From: Chloroflexota bacterium
GTDB taxonomy: Bacteria; Chloroflexota; Anaerolineae; Anaerolineales; Villigracilaceae
DNA length: 9,266 bases
Assembly (NCBI GenBank): GCA_016875755.1
Contig: VGOX01000063.1
Coordinates: 1 to 9,266 of the forward strand
Direction of reading: 5' to 3'
The first letter of the stretch is position 1, and each line of letters begins with the position of its first letter. The position numbers were made by a program, and so were the translations under genes. This document shows, piece by piece, positions 1 to 5,529 of the stretch. The notes beneath the pieces were generated by a model. The model made no database searches and was not told the origin of the DNA. It saw only the letters and a list, made by a program, of their open reading frames with translations.

Positions 1-451
1 AAACGGTTTGGGTCGCCAGATCAACTGTCAGCTCGGCGTGAGGCGCTTCTTCCAAAAGGTCGAAGAGCATCTTGTGCGTCGCGTCATCCACGATGATAGG
101 GATGAGACCATTCTTCAACGAGTTGCTGCGGAAGATGTCGGCAAACGAGGTGGAGATGACGGCGCGGAAGCCGTAGCTGGTGAGCGCCCAGGGAGCGTGT
201 TCGCGGCTCGACCCGCAGCCGAAGTTGTCACCCGCGAGGAGAATTTGTGCGCCCTGTGACTCGGGCTTGTTGATGATGAAATCTGCTTTCGGAGATTTAT
301 CGTCGTTGTAGCGCCAGTTGAAGAAGAGCGCGTCGGCAAGACCGTTCTTGTCGGTCACTTTGAGAAATTGCGCAGGGATGATCTGGTCCGTGTCGATGTC
401 GTTGACAGGGAGCGGAATTGCGCGGGAGGTTAAGGTTGTGAATTGAGCCAT
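1..451 (-). CDS. leuD: 3-isopropylmalate dehydratase small subunit, partial (3' end off the window)
   Basis: Small (swivel-domain) subunit of isopropylmalate isomerase, which pairs with LeuC to convert 2-isopropylmalate to 3-isopropylmalate in cytosolic leucine synthesis. The visible 150 residues begin MAQFTTLTSR and include the family motif NDIDTDQIIPAQFL (residues 17-30). They also include the substrate-loop motif AGDNFGCGSSREHAPWAL (73-90), which is diagnostic of LeuD. Family members are about 200 residues, so roughly the last 50 lie beyond base 1. The start at 451 is chosen because it gives the normal LeuD N-terminus; a weak GGAA lies 7 nt upstream (459-462). It is the last visible gene of the operon, 64 bp after leuC, and that gap is mostly a palindromic element. 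I see no frameshift. leuB would be a plausible next gene but cannot be seen. Confidence 0.96.
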   Translation of the reverse strand, partial: MAQFTTLTSRAIPLPVNDIDTDQIIPAQFLKVTDKNGLADALFFNWRYNDDKSPKADFIINKPESQGAQILLAGDNFGCGSSREHAPWALTSYGFRAVISTSFADIFRSNSLKNGLIPIIVDDATHKMLFDLLEEAPHAELTVDLATQTV

Positions 452-476
452 GGGTAGGTTCCAATTTTCAGGTTGA

Positions 477-537
477 AAGAACGATAATTGATACTCGATA
501 TTCGAATATCGATTATCAATTATCGAGTATCGTTCTT
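477..537. repeat. AT-rich palindromic element of 7-bp GATA units overlapping the leuC stop codon
   Basis: The element fills most of the leuC/leuD gap. Its ends are a 10-bp inverted repeat, AAGAACGATA (477-486) against TATCGTTCTT (528-537). Between them the plus strand reads in exact 7-bp units: AACGATA (480), ATTGATA (487), CTCGATA (494). A self-complementary centre TTCGAA (501-506) follows. The units then appear in reverse complement: ATCGATA (507), ATTGATA (514), CTCGATA (521), AACGATA (528). The middle units are in swapped order on the two arms. The right arm overlaps the 3' end of leuC and supplies its last codons and TGA stop (516-518). No U-tract follows, so I do not call it a terminator. 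Confidence 0.85.
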
Positions 538-1931
538 GGATCGGTGACAACGCCATTAATCGCAGTCGCTGCGGCAGTAACGGGGCTGGCGAGGAAGGTG
601 CGTCCGCCTTTGCCTTGACGACCTTCAAAGTTGCGGTTGCTGGTGGAGATGGCGTATTGACCGGGTTGGAGTTGATCGCCATTCATGGCAATACACATAC
701 TGCAGCCTGCTTCGCGCCATTCTGCGCCTGCTTCTTTGAAAACTTTGTCCAAGCCTTCTTGCTCAGCTTGCTTCTTCACATCCTGCGAGCCAGGTACGAC
801 CATCACGCGAGTGGCATCGGCTATCTTGCGTCCTTTCAACATTCCAGCGGCAAGGCGTAAGTCAGAGATGCGGGAGTTGGTGCAGGAGCCGATGAAGACC
901 ACGTCCACTTTTTGACCGAGCAAAGATTGACCAGGCTGCAACCCCATGTAGGTCATGGCTTTTTCAAAGGCGGCTTTTTGCGAGGCTTCGGTGAATGTAT
1001 CCACGGTGGGAATACGGTCGGTGATTCTCATGCCCATACCAGGATTCGTTCCGTAAGTGATCATTGGTTCGAGGTCAGCAGCGTTGAGCGTAATGGACTT
1101 GTCGTAGGTTGCACCTTCGTCACTTGGCAACATGCGCCACTTGGCAACGGCTTTTTCCCAGTCGGCACCTTGGGGGGCAAACTCGCGTCCTTTGAGATAT
1201 TCAAAGGTGGTTTCATCGGGAGCAATCATACCGGCGCGCGCGCCGCCTTCAATGGACATGTTGCAGATGGTCATACGCTGTTCCATGGTCAGCCCGCGAA
1301 TGGCTTCGCCAGTGTACTCAAAGACATGACCCGTCCCCCCACCGACACCGATTCTTGCAATAAGCGCGAGGATGATGTCTTTGGCAGAAACACCGTGACC
1401 GAGTTTTCCATCCACGCGGACTTCGTAAGTCTTGGGTTTCTTCTGTAATAGACATTGCGTGGCGAGGACGTGTTCCACTTCGCTTGTACCAATGCCGAAT
1501 GCCAATGCGCCAAACGCACCATGCGTGGCAGTGTGACTGTCACCGCAGACGATGGTCATGCCGGGTTGGGTGCGTCCGAGTTCGGGACCGATCACGTGGA
1601 CGATGCCGCGGTGCGGGCTGGTCATTCCGTGCAAGGTGATGCCGAATTCCTCAGCGTTCTGTTCCATGATCTTGATCTGCGCGGCAGCCATTGCGTCGGC
1701 AATTGGAACGTCAATTGGCGTGGTCGGGATGGAATGATCCATCGTCGCCAACGTTTTATCAGGGCGGCGGACTTTCAGTCCGCGCTGACGCAGACCTGTG
1801 AAGGCTTGCGGCGAGGTAACTTCGTGGACGAGATGCAGGTCAATGTACAGGATGGCGGGAGCGCCTTCCTGTTCGGTGACCACATGCGATTCCCAGATTT
1901 TGTCGAAAAGTGTTTTTGGCGTATTTGCCAT
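516..1931 (-). CDS. leuC: 3-isopropylmalate dehydratase large subunit
   Basis: Aconitase-family [4Fe-4S] subunit of isopropylmalate isomerase, acting with LeuD. It is 471 residues, normal for bacterial LeuC. Visible family motifs are LFDKIWESHVV at the N-terminus, ATMDHSIPT (62-70), HGMTSPHRGIVHVIGPELG (101-119), VCGDSHTATHGAFGALAFG (128-146) and NRNFEGRQGKGGRTFLASP (432-450). The three cluster cysteines are Cys350 (GSCTN), Cys410 and Cys413 (GCSMC). The start is preceded by a modest AAGG with an 8-nt spacer (1940-1943). The last few codons and the stop lie inside the palindromic element shared with the leuD gap, so the C-terminal residues (RTILDN) may derive from that insertion. Gap to leuA upstream is 102 bp, to leuD downstream 64 bp. 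Identification is secure. Confidence 0.98.
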   Translation of the reverse strand: MANTPKTLFDKIWESHVVTEQEGAPAILYIDLHLVHEVTSPQAFTGLRQRGLKVRRPDKTLATMDHSIPTTPIDVPIADAMAAAQIKIMEQNAEEFGITLHGMTSPHRGIVHVIGPELGRTQPGMTIVCGDSHTATHGAFGALAFGIGTSEVEHVLATQCLLQKKPKTYEVRVDGKLGHGVSAKDIILALIARIGVGGGTGHVFEYTGEAIRGLTMEQRMTICNMSIEGGARAGMIAPDETTFEYLKGREFAPQGADWEKAVAKWRMLPSDEGATYDKSITLNAADLEPMITYGTNPGMGMRITDRIPTVDTFTEASQKAAFEKAMTYMGLQPGQSLLGQKVDVVFIGSCTNSRISDLRLAAGMLKGRKIADATRVMVVPGSQDVKKQAEQEGLDKVFKEAGAEWREAGCSMCIAMNGDQLQPGQYAISTSNRNFEGRQGKGGRTFLASPVTAAATAINGVVTDPRTILDN

Positions 1932-1966
1932 ATTCGATACCTTGTTAAGTTTTTTTCAAAAATATT

Positions 1967-2028
1967 GACCGCAGACCGTGGACGACAGACCATGTGTTTC
2001 CATCCTCCGCGGTCTATCGTCTGCCGTC
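1967..2028. repeat. Heptad-unit inverted repeat in the leuA/leuC gap
   Basis: The left arm reads in exact 7-bp steps: GACCGCA (1967), GACCGTG (1974), GACGACA (1981), GACCATG (1988). The right arm, read in reverse complement from its outer end, gives GACGGCA (2022-2028), GACGATA (2015-2021), GACCGCG (2008-2014) and GAGGATG (2001-2007). Outer arms pair 9 of 10 (1967-1976 with 2019-2028), and 1974-1981 pairs 7 of 8 with 2007-2014. The structure is therefore imperfect with alternatives. On the transcribed (minus) strand the stem is followed after four bases by TTTTT, a weak resemblance to a terminator. It ends 5 bp from the leuA stop codon. Confidence 0.8.
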
Positions 2029-2033
2029 ACGCT

Positions 2034-3668
2034 CTATCCCAGCATCACCCCAAAATCAGGTGACACTTTCTCGCCACCTTCCGTTTGGGCAACAATGAGT
2101 TTATTCAAGGCGTTAATGTAGGCTTTCGCACTGGCGACGATGATATCTGTATCTGCGCCATGCCCGCCATACACGCGGACATACTCCATTTCGCGTTGCG
2201 CATCCATTGTGGTTGCGCCGCTTTCGCTCTGAATGCGGACTGTTACTTCGCCGAGCGCGTCGATGCCTTCGGTGATGGCGTGGATATTGAACTCCAACAG
2301 CGTACACGGCACATTTACAACCGAGTCGATCGCTTTGTACGTCGCATCCACGGGACCTGTGCCGATGGCGGCGCGGGTGTGAATGACTCCGTCAGGTCCG
2401 CGCAAACGGACAGTGGCCGTCGGCATGCCCATCGTGCCGCTCGTCACCTGCAAGCCGCTCAGCAAATAAACATCACGCGGCTTGTAGAATTCATCCGCGA
2501 TCACGGCTTCGAGATCAAGATCGGTGATGACCTTCTTGCGGTCTGCCAAGTCTTTGAAGCGCGCAAACGCTTTATCGAGTTCCACTTCATCGAGCGAGTG
2601 TCCCATTTCCGCAAGGCGATTGCGCAGCGCGTGCCTGCCCGAATGTTTACCCAACACCAATTTGGTCTGGTTCACGCCCACATCTTCAGGGCGCATGATC
2701 TCGTAAGTAGCTTGATTCTTCAACATGCCATCCTGATGAATGCCCGCTTCGTGCGCAAAGGCATTCGCGCCGACAATCGCTTTGTTCGGCTGCACAGGCA
2801 TACCCGTGTAGTTGCTGACAAGCTTGGAGATGCGTGAGAGTTGCTGAGTCTCAATTCCAGTATCAAGCCCAAAGACAGGATGACGCGTTTTCAACGTCAT
2901 CACCACTTCTTCAAGCGAGGTATTCCCAGCGCGTTCACCGATCCCGTTGATGGTCACTTCCGCTTGCCTTGCGCCAGCACGAATACCCGCCAGCGTGTTT
3001 GCTGTCGCCATGCCCAAGTCATCGTGGCAATGCACCGAGACGGTGATGCCTGCGTGCATGCCTGGCGTTTTTTCGATGATGCCTTTGATGAGCGCATAAA
3101 ATTCATCGGGCGTGGTGTAGCCCACCGTGTCGGGAATGTTCAACGTGGTCGCGCCAGATTTGATCGCCTCACCCAAGACCACATACAAAAATTCAGGGTT
3201 AGAGCGCCCCGCATCTTCGGGCGAAAATTCCACATCGTCACACAGCGACTTCGCATACGCCACCATCTCGCTCACGCGCTGCACCACCTCTTCGGGGTCC
3301 ATCTTCAACTTGTGCTTCATGTGAATCGGCGACGTGGCAAGGAAGGTATGAATGCGCGGCTTCTTCGCACCCTGCACCGCCTCCCACGCCTTATCAATGT
3401 CGGATTTATTTGCCCGCGCCAGCCCTGCGATGACAGGAACCTTCGCCTCATTCACAGGGACGGCTGGGTTGCCCACTTCGAGCGCAATGCGTCTGACGGC
3501 TTCCAGATCATCGGGCGAAGCCGCAGGGAATCCCGCTTCGATGATATCCACGCCGAGCCGCGCAAGATTATGCGCCACTTCCAACTTCTCAGCCGAGGTC
3601 ATCGTAGCACCCGGGGATTGCTCGCCATCGCGTAGGGTGGTGTCGAAGATTTTTACATAATTATTCAT
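2034..3668 (-). CDS. leuA: 2-isopropylmalate synthase
   Basis: Condenses acetyl-CoA with 2-ketoisovalerate, the committed step of leucine synthesis. It has 544 residues, slightly longer than the usual ~515-525 because of a short C-terminal tail after about residue 525. The TIM-barrel catalytic domain shows FDTTLRDGEQSPG (8-20, with Arg13 and Asp14), the metal-binding HCHDD (His213, His215), and NGIGERAGNTSLEEVV (241-256). A linker with HEAGIHQDGML (306-316) and LGKHSGRHALRNRL (339-352) follows. The C-terminal leucine-sensing regulatory domain spans about 400-525. Its presence suggests feedback inhibition by leucine. The start at 3668 has AGAGGA 7 nt upstream (3676-3681). Citramalate synthase is a relative, but the architecture and the adjacent leuCD favour LeuA. 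Heptad-repeat elements flank it on both sides. Confidence 0.97.
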   Translation of the reverse strand: MNNYVKIFDTTLRDGEQSPGATMTSAEKLEVAHNLARLGVDIIEAGFPAASPDDLEAVRRIALEVGNPAVPVNEAKVPVIAGLARANKSDIDKAWEAVQGAKKPRIHTFLATSPIHMKHKLKMDPEEVVQRVSEMVAYAKSLCDDVEFSPEDAGRSNPEFLYVVLGEAIKSGATTLNIPDTVGYTTPDEFYALIKGIIEKTPGMHAGITVSVHCHDDLGMATANTLAGIRAGARQAEVTINGIGERAGNTSLEEVVMTLKTRHPVFGLDTGIETQQLSRISKLVSNYTGMPVQPNKAIVGANAFAHEAGIHQDGMLKNQATYEIMRPEDVGVNQTKLVLGKHSGRHALRNRLAEMGHSLDEVELDKAFARFKDLADRKKVITDLDLEAVIADEFYKPRDVYLLSGLQVTSGTMGMPTATVRLRGPDGVIHTRAAIGTGPVDATYKAIDSVVNVPCTLLEFNIHAITEGIDALGEVTVRIQSESGATTMDAQREMEYVRVYGGHGADTDIIVASAKAYINALNKLIVAQTEGGEKVSPDFGVMLG

Positions 3669-3685
3669 GAAGTCGTCCTCTCAAA

Positions 3686-3740
3686 GACGATGGACGATAG
3701 ACCACGGACCTTCGTCCATCGTCTACGGTCTATCGTCGTC
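3686..3740. repeat. Heptad-unit inverted repeat in the ilvC/leuA gap
   Basis: The left arm has GACGATG (3686), GACGATA (3693), GACCACG (3700) and GAC (3707) in strict 7-bp register. After a short TTC-containing centre the right arm in reverse complement, outer to inner, gives GAC (3738-3740), GACGATA (3731-3737), GACCGTA (3724-3730), GACGATG (3717-3723) and GAC (3714-3716). Two alternative hairpins are possible: 3686-3695 with 3714-3723 (10 bp), or 3693-3703 with 3727-3737 (11 bp). The element abuts the ilvC stop codon (3741-3743) with no intervening base. No U-tract follows on the transcribed strand. Confidence 0.85.
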
Positions 3741-4793
3741 CTACTTCTTCCAGTTTTCTGGTCTCAATGACCTTACCGCCGCGCCTGCGCGCCACATCTC
3801 CGAATCACGGATGGCGGCAAGTTCCACTTCCAACTTTTCGCGGTAATCAGGCTGGCTGTTGGCTTCGAGCGTGATGCGGGCTTCGTTGCCGCTGGCAACA
3901 CTTTCATATAAATCTTTGAACACCGGCGCAGTTGCATCGCGGAACTTGTCCTTCCAATCCAACGCGCCGCGCTGGGCGGTGGTGGAACAGTTCGCATACA
4001 TCCAATCCATGCCGTTCTGCCCCACAAGACGGATCAAGGATTGCGTGAGTTCTTCCACAGTTTCATTGAACGCTTCACTTGGTGAATGTCCATTCTTGCG
4101 GAGTTCGTTGTACTGCGCTTCCATCACACCTGCGAGCGCGCCCATCAAAATACCGCGCTCACCCGTAAGGTCAGAAAGCACTTCCTTTTCAAAGGTGGTT
4201 GGGAAGAGATAGCCTGCACCAATGGCAATGCCGAGTGCAATGGTACGATCCTTCGCCTTACCTGTCGCATCCTGATGGACGGCGAAACTGGCATTGATGC
4301 CCGAGCCTTCGAGGAAGTTCGCCCGCACGCTGCGACCCGACCCCTTGGGGGCAACCAGCGCCACATCCACGTGCGGAGGCGGAACGACACCCGTATCATC
4401 CTTGAAGGTGACCGAAAATCCGTGTGAGAAGTAGAGCATATCGCCTTCGTTCAAACATTCCACGATCTTCGACCACTGCGAGCGCTGGCCCGCATCAGAC
4501 AGTAGATATTGAATAACAGTTCCTTTTTCTGCAGCTTCTTCCACAGAGAACAAGGTCTCGCCCGGAACCCAGCCGTCTTCGATTGCCTTGTCCCAGTTCT
4601 TCGTCCCTTCACGCTGACCGATGATGACCTTGATGCCGTTATCGCGCATGTTCATCGCCTGCGCGGGTCCCTGCACACCGTACCCAAGCACCGCCACCAC
4701 TTCATCTTTCAACAACTCACGCGCCTTCTCCAACGGGAACTCGTCGCGGGTGACCACTTCCTCCACCGTACCACCAAAATCGATCTTTGCCAT
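3741..4793 (-). CDS. ilvC: Ketol-acid reductoisomerase, fungal Ilv5-like type
   Basis: Isomerises and reduces acetolactate or acetohydroxybutyrate to the dihydroxy acid, using NAD(P)H and Mg2+. It is 350 residues, so a short class I enzyme. The Rossmann motif is GYGVQG (37-42), followed by the cofactor loop GQREGTKNW (59-67). Also seen are YFSHGF with catalytic His124, APKGSGR (148-154), metal ligands Asp208 and Glu212 in SDLTGERG, and Glu244 and Glu248 in the C-terminal helical domain. Several stretches are those I associate with yeast Ilv5 rather than E. coli or Bacillus IlvC: IEDGWVPG (71-78), NGHSPSEAFNETVEE (234-248), YANCSTTAQRGALDW (266-280), NSQPDYREKLE (312-322) and LRPEN near the end. 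I infer coenzyme use cannot be decided from the loop. The start has AGGAG with a 10-nt spacer (4804-4808). Confidence 0.97.
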   Translation of the reverse strand: MAKIDFGGTVEEVVTRDEFPLEKARELLKDEVVAVLGYGVQGPAQAMNMRDNGIKVIIGQREGTKNWDKAIEDGWVPGETLFSVEEAAEKGTVIQYLLSDAGQRSQWSKIVECLNEGDMLYFSHGFSVTFKDDTGVVPPPHVDVALVAPKGSGRSVRANFLEGSGINASFAVHQDATGKAKDRTIALGIAIGAGYLFPTTFEKEVLSDLTGERGILMGALAGVMEAQYNELRKNGHSPSEAFNETVEELTQSLIRLVGQNGMDWMYANCSTTAQRGALDWKDKFRDATAPVFKDLYESVASGNEARITLEANSQPDYREKLEVELAAIRDSEMWRAGAAVRSLRPENWKK

Positions 4794-4849
4794 GATTGCT
4801 TTTCTCCTAAGGGTTTAGTTTTGTTTTTAGATTTTGAAAATTTCTTTTT

Positions 4850-4902
4850 GACAGCGGACGATAGACCATAAAACCATCGTCTATCGTCCGCTGTCCATCG
4901 TC
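4850..4902. repeat. Heptad-unit inverted repeat with a perfect 17-bp stem in the ilvN/ilvC gap
   Basis: Left arm units are GACAGCG (4850), GACGATA (4857) and GACCATA (4864). Right arm units, in reverse complement from the outer end, are GACGATG (4896-4902), GACAGCG (4889-4895), GACGATA (4882-4888) and GACGATG (4875-4881). Bases 4850-4866 pair perfectly with 4879-4895 (17 bp) around a 12-nt loop. One extra GACGATG unit is left unpaired on the ilvN side. The element ends 3 bp from the ilvN stop codon. On the transcribed strand it is followed by AAAAAG, not by a U-run, so it is not an intrinsic terminator. The rest of the gap (4794-4849) is AT-rich and holds only the ilvC ribosome binding site. 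Confidence 0.88.
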
Positions 4903-4905
4903 TGA

Positions 4906-5466
4906 CTACGGCATCATCTCAGCCATTTCCATCACATCTTCGTAGCGGCGACTCTCCATGCCGGGCATGCGGCGCACGCCATCGTGGACTCCGCGCGTCA
5001 TCGAGATCTGTCCAGTGCGCACCATTTCCACAATGCCAATCGGACGCAGCAACTCGATCATGCCTTCGATCTTGTCCTCCGTGCCCGTGATCTCCACAAT
5101 GACCGAATCAGGCGCTACGTCCACGATGCGGGCGCGGAAAATTTCCGCCAACCCATTGACCTCAGCGCGGCGTTCGGGACCAACCCGCACTTTGATCAGA
5201 GCCAGGTCACGGGTCACGACAGGTTGATGCGTCACATCCTGCACATCGATCACATTGACCAGTTTATACAAGTTCGCCTCGATGCGATGCGCATCCACAT
5301 CCCCATTCGGACAGTCCACCACCACGGTCATGCGTGAAACTTCGGGGTTTTCTGTCCGTCCCACTGCCAACGACTCGATATTGAAATTGCGGCGGCGAAA
5401 CAAGGACGCCACACGATTTAGCACGCCAGGTTTATTTTCAACTAATGCGATGAAGGTGTAATTCAT
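4906..5466 (-). CDS. ilvN: Acetolactate synthase small (regulatory) subunit
   Basis: Regulatory subunit that binds IlvB, raises its activity and confers valine feedback inhibition. It is 186 residues, somewhat longer than the ~160 of E. coli IlvH, with the extra length in a Met/Glu-rich C-terminal tail after residue ~160. The N-terminal ACT domain spans about 3-78, with NKPGVLNRVASLFRRRNFNI (11-30) and ESLAVGRTE (31-39). The second small-subunit domain covers about 84-157, with RDLALIKV (86-93) and a GTEDKIEGMIELLRPIGI stretch (128-145). The start at 5466 has a strong AAGGAG with a 5-nt spacer (5472-5477). It lies 63 bp after ilvB, and a hairpin repeat occupies that gap. The gene could equally be named ilvH, since single-copy small subunits are named either way. 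Confidence 0.96.
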   Translation of the reverse strand: MNYTFIALVENKPGVLNRVASLFRRRNFNIESLAVGRTENPEVSRMTVVVDCPNGDVDAHRIEANLYKLVNVIDVQDVTHQPVVTRDLALIKVRVGPERRAEVNGLAEIFRARIVDVAPDSVIVEITGTEDKIEGMIELLRPIGIVEMVRTGQISMTRGVHDGVRRMPGMESRRYEDVMEMAEMMP

Positions 5467-5480
5467 ATTTTCTCCTTATG

Positions 5481-5526
5481 TCATTGCGAGGGCGTTCTTT
5501 GCCCGAAGCAATCTCCTCGTCAATGG
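5481..5526. repeat. GAGATTGC...GCAATGA hairpin repeat in the ilvB/ilvN gap
   Basis: On the minus strand this reads GAGATTGCTTCGGGC, a 7-base loop, then GCCCTCGCAATGA. ATTGC (5483-5487) pairs with GCAAT (5508-5512) and GGGC (5490-5493) with GCCC (5501-5504). A competing outer pairing joins CATTG-CGAGG (5482-5491) with CCTCG and CAATG (5515-5525). The GAGATTGCTTCG / CGCAATGAC core resembles a hairpin repeat that I recall as common between genes in many unrelated bacterial genomes. It differs in sequence and lacks the 7-bp register of the other gap elements. It lies wholly between the ilvB stop and the ilvN ribosome binding site. Confidence 0.75.
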
Positions 5527-5529
5527 CAT

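Noticed and set aside
912..1448. Plus-strand open frame of 178 codons opposite leuC
   Set aside because: It is antisense to the conserved leuC coding sequence, has no ribosome binding site, and its translation shows no recognisable domain.
2085..2837. Plus-strand open frames of about 250-264 codons opposite leuA (2085-2837 and 2841-3635)
   Set aside because: Their His/Arg/Phe-rich composition is typical of the antisense of a codon-biased gene, and leuA is unambiguous on the other strand.
477..4902. CRISPR array
   Set aside because: The repeats are 7-bp units in inverted arms scattered over separate gaps, with no direct repeats of 23-40 bp and no spacers.
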